Shown here: piece after piece, positions 1 to 9,305 of the stretch
Numbering within the stretch: position 1 is the stretch's first letter
Layout: the number at the start of each line of letters is the position of its first letter
Source: an uncultured Burkholderiales bacterium
GTDB lineage: Bacteria > Pseudomonadota > Gammaproteobacteria > Burkholderiales > Burkholderiaceae_E
Assembly: GCA_902826305.1 (NCBI GenBank)
Contig: CADEEH010000008.1
Span: 1-64,000 of the forward strand
Reading direction: 5' to 3'
DNA: 64,000 nt
Translations under genes and position numbers: made by a program
The notes under the pieces: model-generated
Databases searched by the model: none
What the model was told of the DNA's origin: nothing
Seen by the model: the letters and a program-made list of their open reading frames with translations, nothing else

Positions 1-1103
1 TCCTCGCGGACGAACTTCTCGCCGTCGAGTTCGATCCGCGACAGCATCTGGAACTTGAGCGAACCGACGAACAGGCTGCCTTGCCAGGCGGGGAACTTGT
101 CGCCGGTGTAGAACGCCATGCCCGACGGTCCGATCGACGGCGTCCACTGGTGCACCGGCTCCCTGACGTCGGCGCGGCGCGTGCCCTCGCCGATCCGGAA
201 GCCGGTCACGTACTCGCGACCGTAGGTGATCACCGGCCAGCCGTAGTTGGTGCCGGCCTCCTCGACGTTGATCTCGTCGCCGCCCTGCGGGCCGTGTTCG
301 TGGGTCCAGAGCCGGCCGGTGACCGGATGCAGCGCGGCGCCCTGCACGTTGCGATGACCGAACGTCCAGATCTCGGGCAATGCGTCCGGTGCCTTCGCGA
401 ACGGATTGCCCGGCGGCACGCTGCCGTCGGTGCGGATGCGGACGATCTTGCCGAAGTGGGTGCCGAGGTCCTGTGCGCGGTCGCGTTCGCTGTAGCGGTC
501 ACCCATCGTCACGAACAACACACCCCCCGGGGCGACGACGATGCGTGATCCGAAGTGATTGTTGCCCGATGCCGCCTGGCGTTGCGCGAAGATCACCTTG
601 ACGTTGGTCAGCCCGGCATCGGACAGTTCGGCGCGAGCCACCGCGGTCCTCGCGCCCGAATCGGTCGGTTCCGAATAAGACAGGAACAACACGCGGCTGC
701 GGGCGAAGTCGGCCGACAGCGCCACATCGAGCAGGCCGCCCTGGCCCTGCGCCTGCACCTTCGGCACACCGGCGATCGGCGCCGACAACTCGCCGCGGCT
801 GCTGACGAAGCGCATCGTGCCGCCACGTTCGGTGACCAGCATCCTGCCATCGGGCAGGAACACGAGCGACCACGGCAACGTCAGGCCCTTGGCGACCTCG
901 ACGACCTGGAAGCCGACCGCGGCGTTCGCCCGGCCGTCGTCGGCGGTGACAGGGCACACGCCGGCGAGGCCCAGGGCGGAGCCGCCGAGCAGACGGATCG
1001 CGTTCCTGCGCGGTGTTCGGATTCGAATGTGACTCGACGATGAATCGTCGCTCGAGATGTCGTGATGGTGCATCGCCTGCACGAGTCGCTTCAGGTGTCG
1101 CAT
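1..1103 (-). CDS. PQQ-dependent sugar dehydrogenase (soluble aldose dehydrogenase type), 3' end outside window
   Basis: Reading leftward from an ATG at 1103, about 367 residues are visible and the frame stays open to the window edge. The first ~50 residues hold a TPRRNAIRLLGG stretch like a twin-arginine signal, pointing to periplasmic export. The body shows hallmarks of the YliI/Asd family of six-bladed propeller glucose/sorbosone dehydrogenases: LPWSLVFLPDGRMLVTER near the start, then THEHGPQGGDE, NYGWP and GPSGMAFYTG. Known members oxidise aldoses with PQQ in the periplasm. A GGAGGT ribosome site lies 9 bases upstream. Roughly the last 30-50 residues must lie left of base 1. Substrate cannot be told from sequence. 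Confidence 0.88.
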   Translation of the reverse strand, partial: MRHLKRLVQAMHHHDISSDDSSSSHIRIRTPRRNAIRLLGGSALGLAGVCPVTADDGRANAAVGFQVVEVAKGLTLPWSLVFLPDGRMLVTERGGTMRFVSSRGELSAPIAGVPKVQAQGQGGLLDVALSADFARSRVLFLSYSEPTDSGARTAVARAELSDAGLTNVKVIFAQRQAASGNNHFGSRIVVAPGGVLFVTMGDRYSERDRAQDLGTHFGKIVRIRTDGSVPPGNPFAKAPDALPEIWTFGHRNVQGAALHPVTGRLWTHEHGPQGGDEINVEEAGTNYGWPVITYGREYVTGFRIGEGTRRADVREPVHQWTPSIGPSGMAFYTGDKFPAWQGSLFVGSLKFQMLSRIELDGEKFVRE

Positions 1104-1126
1104 GGTCGGGACCTCCGGCGCCATGC

Positions 1127-1132
1127 TACATT
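1127..1132 (+). promoter_or_regulatory. Candidate -10 element TACATT
   Basis: GCTACATT lies 42 bases before the ATG at 1169, the same spacing as similar hexamers ahead of several other genes here. No convincing -35 box is seen, so this is an inference from recurrence. Confidence 0.4.
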
Positions 1133-1168
1133 CGTGGCCCTCCGAATACCCCTGATTCCGACGCCGAG

Positions 1169-1987
1169 ATGCAGTGCGATCCACGAACGTTGCGCGCGAT
1201 CGTCACGGCCGTGACCCTCTGCGCCGCGGACGTGTCCCTCGCGCAGGGCAAGCTGAACGTCAGCGAATCGGTCGAGTTGAGCGCGCCGGTCGCGCGGACC
1301 TGGGCGGTGATCAAGGACTTCGACCAGTGGCAACGCTGGCATCCCGCGATCACCGGTACCGAGATCGTCAAGGGTCGCGGCAACAACGCGGGCACGGTGC
1401 GGCTGCTGACCACACGCGACGGCCAGCGGATCAGCGAAGAGTTGCTCGCCTACAGCGACAAGCTGATGAGTTATCGCTATCGGATCGTCGAGTCGACGCT
1501 GCCGGTCGCGCAGTACGTGTCGACGATCAAGGTGGTCAAGGGTCGTGGCGTGTCGGTGATCGTCTGGCGCGGATCGTTCAACGCCGCCCCCGGTGTCGCC
1601 GACGCGGAGGCGCGGCGGGTGATCACCGGCATCTATCTCGCCGGCTTCGACGGTTTGAAGAAGCGTCTACCGCCCCCGGAACCACCGAAGCCGGCCAGAC
1701 CGGGCAAGCCGGCGGCCAAGCCGGGCGACAAGCCACCGGCGGATGTGTCCAAGCCCGGGTCGAAACCGTCGCCTGGCACGGCGCCGAAGGACACACCGAA
1801 GTCGATACCGAAGGACACACCGAAGTCGGTGCCGAAGGACGCACCGAAATCGGTGCCGCAGGAAACACCGGCCAGGCCGGTCGCCCCCGCCATCAAGGAC
1901 GCGCCGGTTTCCCCGCCGAAGCCGCCCGCCGCGCCGGTGCCGCGGCCGTCACCCGCTCCCCCGCCGTCACCGACGACAACCGGCTGA
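1169..1987 (+). CDS. Periplasmic SRPBCC (START-like) protein with Pro/Lys-rich repeat tail
   Basis: The 272-residue product begins with a signal peptide (residues 1-26, ending LAQG), followed by a START/polyketide-cyclase fold at about 30-165, with the typical opening SAPVARTWAVIKDFDQWQRWHP and a GTVRLLTT strand. From residue ~166 it changes to a disordered tail rich in Pro, Lys and Asp that contains three and a half 8-residue repeats of the form PKDTPKSV. The fold binds small hydrophobic ligands in other proteins; the ligand here is unknown. The ATG at 1169 is preferred because it places the signal peptide at the N terminus. It is divergent from the sugar dehydrogenase, 65 bases away. Confidence 0.75.
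   Translation: MQCDPRTLRAIVTAVTLCAADVSLAQGKLNVSESVELSAPVARTWAVIKDFDQWQRWHPAITGTEIVKGRGNNAGTVRLLTTRDGQRISEELLAYSDKLMSYRYRIVESTLPVAQYVSTIKVVKGRGVSVIVWRGSFNAAPGVADAEARRVITGIYLAGFDGLKKRLPPPEPPKPARPGKPAAKPGDKPPADVSKPGSKPSPGTAPKDTPKSIPKDTPKSVPKDAPKSVPQETPARPVAPAIKDAPVSPPKPPAAPVPRPSPAPPPSPTTTG
1784..1870 (+). repeat. 24-bp tandem repeat, 3.6 copies, in-frame
   Basis: Units begin at 1784, 1808, 1832 and 1856 and encode PKDTPKSI, PKDTPKSV, PKDAPKSV and a diverged PQETPARP. Copies 1 and 2 differ only in the last codon. It lies within the tail of the SRPBCC protein. Confidence 0.85.
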
Positions 1988-2068
1988 TCGGGGCGCGCGG
2001 CAGGCGCCTGTGCTGTATACGCTTCTGCTTCGAGTCGCGTGTTCGCACCACACGTCCGTCGATGGGTC

Positions 2069-2530
2069 TCAGGCCCGGATGAATTCGGCGATGCGCGGAT
2101 CGCGACGCATCGCGGCCAGGTCGTCGGCACTCGGCAGTTGCGGCCGATCCCGTTGCCGGTTGACCAGGCACAGGAAGCCGAGCGGCTCGTCGCCGGCGCG
2201 GAACTGGTGCCAGGTCAGCGCGGAGATCCGCACCAGGTCCTGCGGGCCGACCGGGTGGATCCGGTCACCGACCAGGCAAGACCCGCGACCGCGCGCGATC
2301 ATCACCGCATGGGTGTGTTCATGCCGCTCGAGGGTCGACCAGCCGCCGGCGGCGACCTCGAAGTAGCGCCATTCGCAGCCGAGCGTCGGATCGTCGAACA
2401 GGACCTGCCGCGTCACGTCGCGAAACGGCGCGCTGCCTTCTTCCTTGTAGCGCATCACCTCGACGCCGTCCCAGCGGAAATCGGCACCGGCCTTGCGCAC
2501 CGGCGAATCGCCGGCGGATGAATCGGTCAT
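2069..2530 (-). CDS. Cupin-domain protein, candidate methylthioxylulose 5-phosphate methylsulfurylase-like enzyme
   Basis: A 153-residue single-domain cupin. Metal-binding residues are readable: His70, His72 and His74 in ERHEHTHAV and His108 in TWHQF, with FRDVTRQVLF and PLGFLCLVNRQRDRPQLP flanking. This resembles, from memory, the Rhodospirillum rubrum cupin that removes methanethiol from methylthioxylulose 5-phosphate to give deoxyxylulose 5-phosphate. That enzyme is also encoded next to a RuBisCO-like protein, as here: the RLP stop at 2541 lies 10 bases upstream of this start. AAGGA precedes the ATG at 2530. Fold is certain; the reaction is inferred from similarity and neighbourhood. Confidence 0.75.
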   Translation of the reverse strand: MTDSSAGDSPVRKAGADFRWDGVEVMRYKEEGSAPFRDVTRQVLFDDPTLGCEWRYFEVAAGGWSTLERHEHTHAVMIARGRGSCLVGDRIHPVGPQDLVRISALTWHQFRAGDEPLGFLCLVNRQRDRPQLPSADDLAAMRRDPRIAEFIRA

Positions 2531-2540
2531 CGTGGATCCT

Positions 2541-3665
2541 TCAGGACGAGCCGGCCTGCGGTCCGGTGCACGCCTCGACACGGGCGACGAACTGCTCGAT
2601 GCGTTCACTCATCGCGTCGCCCGCCTCGAGCAGGTTGCCGCCGATCAGCAGCACCACGTCGCGCCCGTAGTCGGCGACGATCTCCTCGACCCGCTCGACG
2701 CGCATGCCACCGGCCGGAATCGGCAGGATCGCACGATGAGTGCCTTGTGTCGTACGCGCCGCGGCGGCGATCGCCAGGCAGGTCTCGCGGTCGTAGCTGA
2801 AACGTCCGCCGTGGTTCGGAAAGATCGTCGCATCGGCGCCGAACGCACGAAACAGCCGGCCGAGCAGCAGCGCGGGCGCGATGCGGGCGGCGCCCGCGAA
2901 CGCCGGGTGCGCGAGCACCGGCACACCCATCGCCAGCCGCACCGCGTCGATGAACGACGGCACACCGAGCAGCATCGGGCAGGCAAGCACCATCTGCACA
3001 CCTTCGTCGTGCACCACACGCGCCTGTTCGGCGAGCCGGGTCGGGCCGCCCGAGATGCACGGGGCGTAGATCGCGCGCCGCCCGGTCTCGCGGTTCGCCC
3101 GCGCGACCGCGCGCTGGACCAGTGCCACCCGCTCGGCGAACGGTGCAAACGGCTGGTCCGCCAACCCGTGGTCGTCCTTGATCAGGTCGATGCCGGCCAC
3201 CGCGAACGCATAGGCGAGATCGGCCAGCGCCTCCGGTGGCGAGCCGATCGGTTTCAACGCGCTGCAGGTCAGCGCGCGATCCGGCACGCCGAGCCGTTCG
3301 CGGATGCCGGCGGCGCCCGCGACCGGACCCGGCAGCGCGTCACAGATCGAAGGCGGAAGCTCGACGTCGAGCAGCGTCACCTCGTCGTGCAGCGAACTGT
3401 TGCCGAACAGCATGTTCAGCAACTGGCCGGCCTCCAGGCCGGTCGCGGCCACCGACAGCGACAGCACCACGCGGTGGCTGTCACCCGCGGGATCGGACTC
3501 GATCGTCGCGACCGTCGCCAGCACGTCACGCAACACGACCGCGTCGCGGATCGCCGTCGGCGGCATCTCGACACTCTGCTCGACGGCCAGCGCGGCGGCC
3601 CGTTGGTCGACCTGGTCGGCGGGGCAGCGGATCCGGTAGTGGGCGCGGAAACGCTCAGCGTTCAT
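2541..3665 (-). CDS. RuBisCO-like protein (form IV, RuBisCO large-subunit family)
   Basis: 374 residues, the usual length for form IV proteins and shorter than true RuBisCO (~470). The C-terminal barrel is clear: SALKPIG (Lys138), then the carbamylation-loop segment GIDLIKDDHGLAD with Lys163, Asp164 and Asp165. The third residue is His where carboxylases have Glu, so it should not fix CO2. Known form IV enzymes are enolases or isomerases of methylthioribulose-1-phosphate, or act on apionate derivatives. Pairing with the cupin points to 5-methylthioribulose-1-P isomerisation in an MTA-isoprenoid shunt; the apiose-type decarboxylase alternative remains. Its ATG overlaps the stop of the DUF2189 gene by 11 bases, so the three are probably cotranscribed. 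Confidence 0.82.
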   Translation of the reverse strand: MNAERFRAHYRIRCPADQVDQRAAALAVEQSVEMPPTAIRDAVVLRDVLATVATIESDPAGDSHRVVLSLSVAATGLEAGQLLNMLFGNSSLHDEVTLLDVELPPSICDALPGPVAGAAGIRERLGVPDRALTCSALKPIGSPPEALADLAYAFAVAGIDLIKDDHGLADQPFAPFAERVALVQRAVARANRETGRRAIYAPCISGGPTRLAEQARVVHDEGVQMVLACPMLLGVPSFIDAVRLAMGVPVLAHPAFAGAARIAPALLLGRLFRAFGADATIFPNHGGRFSYDRETCLAIAAAARTTQGTHRAILPIPAGGMRVERVEEIVADYGRDVVLLIGGNLLEAGDAMSERIEQFVARVEACTGPQAGSS

Positions 3666-4446
3666 CGTCCGCTGCGATCAGGTCGCGGTAGGCATGCCAG
3701 GTGGCATGGCCGATCCACGGGGCGGTGATCACCAGCAGCCCGAACCAGATCGCCAGGCTCGTACCGATGATCAGCACGATCAGCAACGCCCACAGGTAGA
3801 TCGCCCGTGGGTTCAGGAACAGCGTCTTCACACTGGCGAAGATCGCCATCATCGTGTCGATCCGCCGGTCGAGCATCAGCGGCACCGACACCACGGAGAT
3901 GCTGAAGACCAGCGTGGCGAACACGAAGCCGACCGCGGCCCAGACCGCGACGAACTCCAGGTTCTGCAGCGAGACGATCTGCGCGAGCATGCCTTTCATC
4001 GTCGGGAAATCGGTGGTCGAGAAGAGCGCGAAGATCACCACCGACACCCGGGCCCAGACGATCATCGCGAAGGTGAGGATCGCCGCGTAGAACGCGATCG
4101 ACGGCAGGTTGCGGCGCCAGCAGTAGAAGCTGGCCGGCAGGTCGGGTTTCTCGCCCCGGCTGCGCTGCCGCGACAACTCGTAGACGCCGGTGCAGACGAA
4201 CGGTCCGAGCAGGAAGAACCCGGCGCTCACACCCATCGTCAATTGCCATCGCGTCGCATAGATCAGGGAGATCGCCGTACCCATCGCCGCAAACAGCAGC
4301 CCGTAGAACGCGCCGCGAAAGCCGGTGGCGCGCAAGTCCTGCCAGCCGCGGGCCAGCCAGGACAATGGCGCCGTCGTCGCCACCGCGCGCACGCCCGGTG
4401 ACCGATCGATCGCCTCGGTGGCCTGCGTGCCCGCCTGTTCACTCAT
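3655..4446 (-). CDS. DUF2189 integral membrane protein
   Basis: A 263-residue protein with a ~30-residue polar N terminus and about six hydrophobic segments, matching the DUF2189 family (WLARGWQDLRATG at the start of the conserved part, GPFVCTGVYELSR after the second segment, and a C-terminal AIWFGLLVITAPWIGHATWHAYR). The family sits in the inner membrane and has no established function. The ATG at 4446 is chosen because conserved sequence starts just after it and an AGGGGG stretch lies upstream; the frame stays open further upstream but encodes only Cys/Arg/Val-rich shadow sequence. First gene of the unit with the RuBisCO-like protein and the cupin. Confidence 0.8.
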   Translation of the reverse strand: MSEQAGTQATEAIDRSPGVRAVATTAPLSWLARGWQDLRATGFRGAFYGLLFAAMGTAISLIYATRWQLTMGVSAGFFLLGPFVCTGVYELSRQRSRGEKPDLPASFYCWRRNLPSIAFYAAILTFAMIVWARVSVVIFALFSTTDFPTMKGMLAQIVSLQNLEFVAVWAAVGFVFATLVFSISVVSVPLMLDRRIDTMMAIFASVKTLFLNPRAIYLWALLIVLIIGTSLAIWFGLLVITAPWIGHATWHAYRDLIAADDER

Positions 4447-4632
4447 CTCGTCGCCCCCTGCTGATCGTCGCCTGCGTCGGGCAACGGAATTGTCGCGATC
4501 GAGTATAGCGCCGGCATCACGCGTCGACCCGTCACACGCGCGGGCGCCAAAACCCGCGTTGCCACCGTCGGTATTGGATATGGGGCAGCACGTGCGGCGG
4601 GGCTGACTCTCTGGCAGCATGCGGGGAATTGC

Positions 4633-5853
4633 ATGGCCGCACGAGGACTCGAGGCACACGAGGACTCTGGACCACACAAGGACTCTGAGCCGTACAAGGA
4701 CGCAGGGCCGCACAAGGCGCCAGGCCAGACAAGGGTCGCAAGGCGACACGAAATCGCAAGGCGACACGAGGGCTGGCGACGCAAGGACATGGCAAGAACG
4801 ATCGAACGGGTTCCACCGCCGCATCTGCGCGAAGTCGAGCGCATGGCTGCCGAGCGGCGTGCCGACGAGGGCGGCCATCGCCTGCGCCACACATTCGCTC
4901 TTGGAGCGGGTGTCGGCGCCGGCCTGCTCGTCTGTGCGCTGGTGTTGTGGTTCGCATTGTCGTCCGAGCCGACGGTGGCGCGGCGTGCAGGTGATGGCGC
5001 CCTCGGCGAACGCACCGCGCGCACCGGAGTGACCGGCACCGTGACGACCTCACCGACCGACGCCCAGTCCGCCGCGGGTGTGCAGGGCGAGCCTCGGATC
5101 GCACGGGCCGACCCGCCGCCGATCTCGCGCGTCGAGCCTGCGCCAACGCCTGCCGACCCGGCCAACACGGCGCGAACGGGCCGCTCCACCGACGGGCCTG
5201 GTGCGGCCGCGGCGGATCAGCGGCGCACGGATCGGACATCCCGGCCGGCCGTCAATGAGAGGTCCGTGGCGGCACCGCGAGCGGAGGCAGTCCCCGGCCG
5301 CGAGGCGGGTGCCCCCGCGACGCCCGCAACCCCGGCGCCGGCGACCTCGACAAGCCCGGCGACGCCCGCGACCTCGGCAAGCCCGGCGCCTCCTGCGACC
5401 TCGGCAACGCCGGCGACTCCGGCAACCCAGGCAAGCACGGCAACCTCGGCGACCCAGGCAACCCCGGCAACCCCACCCCGGCGGGTTCTCGGGTCCGTCG
5501 AGACCGGCCCGGGACCGCGGGTCGTGCTGCACGTCGACCGCAGCGCCGCCGAACGCGAGCCGGCCCGTCTGGCACGACTCGCCGAGCGGCTGCGCGGCGC
5601 GGGCGCCGGTTCGATCGAAATGGTCGAAGTTGACGTCCGGATCGGTCGCGATCAGTTGCGCTTCTACTTCGATGACGATCGGGCGGACGCGCAGCGGCTG
5701 GCGGCAGCCCTGGCCATACCGGCCGGCCAGGGCACCGGCCCGGCACGATCGCCGGAGGTGCGCGACTTCACGTTCTACCGCCCGTTGCCCCGCGGCGGCA
5801 CCATCGAGATCTGGCTCGCCTCGTCCACCTCGGAGAGCGCCGCCTTCAATTGA
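4633..5853 (+). CDS. Single-pass membrane protein with Ala/Thr/Pro linker and LytR_C-like C-terminal domain
   Basis: 406 residues from the ATG at 4633 (GGGGAA upstream). Residues ~9-50 are seven degenerate hexapeptide repeats ([18 protein letters not shown] and so on). One transmembrane helix follows at ~86-108 ([21 protein letters not shown]), then ~180 residues dominated by ATPAT-type repeats. The last ~120 residues are globular, with [31 protein letters not shown] and a final strand, resembling LytR C-terminal domains that bind envelope partners. The topology predicts a periplasmic C terminus. A later ATG at 4789 would drop the hexapeptides and is an equally possible start. No function is claimed. 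Confidence 0.6.
   Translation: MAARGLEAHEDSGPHKDSEPYKDAGPHKAPGQTRVARRHEIARRHEGWRRKDMARTIERVPPPHLREVERMAAERRADEGGHRLRHTFALGAGVGAGLLVCALVLWFALSSEPTVARRAGDGALGERTARTGVTGTVTTSPTDAQSAAGVQGEPRIARADPPPISRVEPAPTPADPANTARTGRSTDGPGAAAADQRRTDRTSRPAVNERSVAAPRAEAVPGREAGAPATPATPAPATSTSPATPATSASPAPPATSATPATPATQASTATSATQATPATPPRRVLGSVETGPGPRVVLHVDRSAAEREPARLARLAERLRGAGAGSIEMVEVDVRIGRDQLRFYFDDDRADAQRLAAALAIPAGQGTGPARSPEVRDFTFYRPLPRGGTIEIWLASSTSESAAFN
4657..4782 (+). repeat. 18-bp degenerate tandem repeat, 7 units, in-frame
   Basis: Seven consecutive 18-base units, each beginning with a cacgag/cacaag-like hexamer, encode the six-residue units [36 protein letters not shown] and HEGWRR. The first four and last three form two subfamilies. 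Confidence 0.8.
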
Positions 5854-5870
5854 CGTTGACGTCAACGTCA
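5851..5870. promoter_or_regulatory. Perfect 20-bp palindrome ahead of icmF, candidate acyl-CoA regulator operator
   Basis: TGACGTTGACGTCAACGTCA is its own reverse complement over all 20 bases. It contains two overlapping copies of TTGACGTNNACGTCAA-like sequence, the form I recall for MerR-family regulators of branched-chain acyl-CoA catabolism (LiuR type). Its left edge is the stop codon of the preceding gene, and it lies 126 bases before the icmF ATG. TTGACG at 5850 with CAAGAT at 5873 (17-base spacer) could be a promoter overlapping it. Confidence 0.65.
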
Positions 5871-5995
5871 TTCAAGATCGCGGACCAACCCCCATTCGTT
5901 CCTTCCGGCAATCGGGCGGAGTATGTTTCGGATTCCGGGATATGCGCCAGCCGAGCCGGGCCGCCTGCGCCCGTCCGCGGGAGGAGACCGCAGCG

Positions 5996-8900
5996 ATGAC
6001 CGACCTGTCCGACGCCAAGAAGCTCGCCCAGTACCGCGCCACCCACAAGGTGCGCTTCGTCACCGCCGCCTCGCTGTTCGACGGTCACGATGCCTCGATC
6101 AACATCATGCGCCGGATCCTGCAGTCGATGGGCTGCGAAGTGATCCACCTCGGCCACAACCGGTCGGTCAGCGAAATCGTCGACTGCGCGCTGCAGGAGG
6201 ACGCCCACGGCATCGCGGTGTCGTCCTACCAGGGCGGGCACGTCGAATACTTCAAGTACATGATCGACCTGCTGCGGCAGGCCGACGCGGGCCACGTCCG
6301 GGTGTTCGGTGGCGGCGGCGGCGTGATCGTCGCCAGCGAGATCCAGGAGCTGCACGATTACGGCGTGACCCGGATCTACAGTCCGGAGGACGGCCAGAAG
6401 ATGGGGCTGGCCGGGATGATCGGCGACATGATCAGCCGCTGCGACGTCGACCTCACGGCTTATTCGCCGACGACCGTCGAGCCGGTCACGCGGTCGCGCC
6501 GTGCGCTCGCGCAGCTGATCACCGCGCTCGAACACGGCGGGCACTCGGGCATGGATGCCGGCGCGTTCGAGGCGCTTCGCAACGATCTGCATCGCCGCGC
6601 CGACACGGTCAGGACACCGACGCTGGGCATCACCGGAACCGGTGGTGCGGGCAAGTCGTCGCTGACCGACGAGCTGGTGCGCCGGCTGCGCCTGGACCAG
6701 GACGACAGGCTCAGGATCGCGATCATCTCGGTCGATCCGACCCGGCGCAAGAGCGGCGGTGCGCTGCTGGGTGATCGCATCCGGATGAACGCGATCGACT
6801 CGCCCAATGTCTACATGCGCTCGCTGGCCACACGCGAGGCCGGCAGCGAGATCAGCCAGGCGCTGCCCGACGTGATCGCCGCCTGCCGCGTCGCCGGCTT
6901 CGACCTGATCCTGGTCGAGACCTCGGGCATCGGGCAGGGTGACGCGGCGATCGTGCCGCTGGTCGACACGACGTTGTACGTGATGACCCCGGAGTTCGGC
7001 GCGGCCAGCCAGCTCGAGAAGATCGACATGCTCGACTTCGCCGACTTCGTGGCGATCAACAAGTTCGACCGCAAAGGGGCCGTCGACGCGCTGCGCGACG
7101 TCTCCAAGCAGTACCAGCGCAACCGGGAACAGTTCACGAAGCGCCCCGACGAGATGCCGGTGTTCGGCACACAGGCATCGCGTTTCAACGACGACGGCGT
7201 GACCGCGCTCTACCAGGCGATGCTGCCGCGGCTGCAGGAGCTGGGGCTGGCGACGCCGGTCGAGCCGCGGCTGCCGAAGGTCTCGACCCGGCACTCGACC
7301 GCGCAGGTGGTGATCGTGCCGCCGGATCGTTCGCGTTACCTGGCCGACATCGCCGCGACGCTGCGCGGCTACAAGGCACGTGCACGACAGCAGGCGAAAC
7401 TCGCCCGCGAGGTGCAGCAGCTGCGCGCGAGTGCGCGGATGCTCGAGGCCGAAGGCGGCGGTGCCGCCGAAGCACGCGACACCGTCGCCACGCTGGCCGA
7501 CCGGCGCGAGGCGGGACTCGACCCGGCGGCGCGCAAGCTGCTCTCGTTGTGGCCGAAGATGCAGCAGGCCTATTCGGGCGACGAATACGTGGTGAAGATC
7601 CGCGACAAGGAGATCCGCACCGAACTCACCCGCACGACGCTGTCCGGCACGCGGATCCGCAAGGTGTCGCTGCCGACCTGGGAGGATCACGGCGAGCTGC
7701 TGCGCTGGCTGATGCTGGAGAACGTGCCCGGCTCGTTCCCGTTCACCGGCGGCGTGTTCGCGTTCAAGCGCGAAGGCGAGGATCCGACCCGGATGTTTGC
7801 CGGCGAGGGTGACCCGTTCCGCACCAACCGCCGCTTCAAGCTGCTGTCCGAGGGCATGCCGGCCAAGCGGCTGTCGACCGCTTTCGACTCGGTGACGCTG
7901 TACGGCAACGACCCGGACCTGCGTCCCGACATCTACGGCAAGGTCGGCAACTCGGGCGTGTCGATCGCGACGCTGGACGACATGAAGGTGCTGTACGGCG
8001 GCTTCGACCTGTGTGACGCCGCCACCAGCGTCAGCATGACGATCAACGGCCCGGCGCCGACGCTGCTGGCGATGTTCATGAACACCGCGATCGACCAGCA
8101 GCTCGACAAGTTCCGCGCCGACAACGAGCGCGAGCCCACCGACACCGAGGCGGCCAAGATCCGCGAGTGGACGCTGGCCAACGTGCGCGGCACGGTGCAG
8201 GCCGACATCCTGAAGGAAGACCAGGGCCAGAACACCTGCATCTTCTCGACCGAGTTCAGCCTGAAGGTGATGGGCGACATCGCCGAGTACTTCGTGCACC
8301 ACGACGTGCGCAACTTCTATTCGGTAAGCATCAGCGGCTATCACATCGCCGAGGCCGGCGCGAACCCGATCAGCCAGCTCGCGTTCACGCTGGCCAACGG
8401 CTTCACCTTCGTCGAGGCGTATCTCGCGCGCGGCATGCACATCGACGACTTCGCGCCGAACCTGTCGTTCTTCTTCAGCAACGGGATGGACGCCGAATAC
8501 ACGGTGCTGGGCCGGGTCGCGCGCCGGATCTGGGCGGTGGCGATGCGCGACCGTTATGGCGCGAGCGAGCGCAGCCAGAAGCTCAAGTACCACTGCCAGA
8601 CCAGCGGCCGCAGCCTGCACGCGCAGGAGATCGACTTCAACGACATCCGCACGACGCTGCAGGCGCTGATCGCCACCTACGACAATGCCAACAGCCTGCA
8701 CACCAACGCCTACGACGAGGCGATCACGACGCCCACCGAGGAGAGCGTGCGCCGCGCGATGGCGATCCAGCTGATCATCAACCGCGAATGGGGCCTGGCC
8801 AAGAACGAGAACCCGAACCAGGGCAGCTTCATCGTCGAGGAGCTGACCGAACTGGTCGAGGAGGCGGTGCTGTCCGAGTTCGAGCGGATCGCCGAACGCG

Positions 8901-9286
8901 GCGGCGTGCTCGGCGCGATGGAGACCGGCTACCAGCGCGGCCGGATCCAGGACGAGAGCATGCACTACGAGATGCTCAAGCACACCGGCGAGTACCCGAT
9001 CGTCGGTGTCAACACGTTCCGCAATCCGCATGGTGATGCGGTGCCCGGCAGCCTCCAACTGGCGCGTTCGACCGAGGACGAGAAGCGCTCGCAGCTCGCC
9101 CGGCTGGCGGACTTCCACGCGCGGCACGCGGCCGAGTCGCCGGCCGCGATGGCGCGGCTGCAGCGGGCGGTGATCGACAACGGCAACGTGTTCGAGGTGC
9201 TGATGGACGCGGTGCGCTGTTGTTCGCTCGGCCAGATCACACGTGCACTGTTCGAGGTCGGCGGGCAGTACCGGCGCAGCATGTAG
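5996..9286 (+). CDS. icmF: Fused isobutyryl-CoA mutase IcmF (B12-dependent, with G-protein chaperone domain)
   Basis: 1096 residues, the length typical of IcmF. Order: B12-binding domain at ~15-145 with DGHDAS (His31 as the lower cobalt ligand) and VFGGGGGVI; MeaB-like GTPase at ~205-430 with Walker [27 protein letters not shown] and the base-specificity motif NKFD; a helical linker; then the mutase barrel to the end ([40 protein letters not shown]). It interconverts isobutyryl-CoA and butyryl-CoA, or related branched acyl-CoAs, with adenosylcobalamin; the GTPase part loads and protects the cofactor. The ATG at 5996 has a strong GGAGGAG. Substrate choice among IcmF-type mutases cannot be fixed by eye. 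Confidence 0.96.
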   Translation: MTDLSDAKKLAQYRATHKVRFVTAASLFDGHDASINIMRRILQSMGCEVIHLGHNRSVSEIVDCALQEDAHGIAVSSYQGGHVEYFKYMIDLLRQADAGHVRVFGGGGGVIVASEIQELHDYGVTRIYSPEDGQKMGLAGMIGDMISRCDVDLTAYSPTTVEPVTRSRRALAQLITALEHGGHSGMDAGAFEALRNDLHRRADTVRTPTLGITGTGGAGKSSLTDELVRRLRLDQDDRLRIAIISVDPTRRKSGGALLGDRIRMNAIDSPNVYMRSLATREAGSEISQALPDVIAACRVAGFDLILVETSGIGQGDAAIVPLVDTTLYVMTPEFGAASQLEKIDMLDFADFVAINKFDRKGAVDALRDVSKQYQRNREQFTKRPDEMPVFGTQASRFNDDGVTALYQAMLPRLQELGLATPVEPRLPKVSTRHSTAQVVIVPPDRSRYLADIAATLRGYKARARQQAKLAREVQQLRASARMLEAEGGGAAEARDTVATLADRREAGLDPAARKLLSLWPKMQQAYSGDEYVVKIRDKEIRTELTRTTLSGTRIRKVSLPTWEDHGELLRWLMLENVPGSFPFTGGVFAFKREGEDPTRMFAGEGDPFRTNRRFKLLSEGMPAKRLSTAFDSVTLYGNDPDLRPDIYGKVGNSGVSIATLDDMKVLYGGFDLCDAATSVSMTINGPAPTLLAMFMNTAIDQQLDKFRADNEREPTDTEAAKIREWTLANVRGTVQADILKEDQGQNTCIFSTEFSLKVMGDIAEYFVHHDVRNFYSVSISGYHIAEAGANPISQLAFTLANGFTFVEAYLARGMHIDDFAPNLSFFFSNGMDAEYTVLGRVARRIWAVAMRDRYGASERSQKLKYHCQTSGRSLHAQEIDFNDIRTTLQALIATYDNANSLHTNAYDEAITTPTEESVRRAMAIQLIINREWGLAKNENPNQGSFIVEELTELVEEAVLSEFERIAERGGVLGAMETGYQRGRIQDESMHYEMLKHTGEYPIVGVNTFRNPHGDAVPGSLQLARSTEDEKRSQLARLADFHARHAAESPAAMARLQRAVIDNGNVFEVLMDAVRCCSLGQITRALFEVGGQYRRSM

Positions 9287-9305
9287 CACGGAAGGCGGCG
9301 GGCGG

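Noticed and set aside
2541-3665. Functional CO2-fixing RuBisCO
   Set aside because: 374 residues only, and the third metal-ligand position is His instead of Glu; no small subunit or phosphoribulokinase nearby.
5078-5995. Extended icmF start merging with the preceding gene
   Set aside because: The extra ~300 residues are Arg/Pro-rich out-of-frame reading of the preceding gene; the ATG at 5996 has GGAGGAG and begins the B12 domain.
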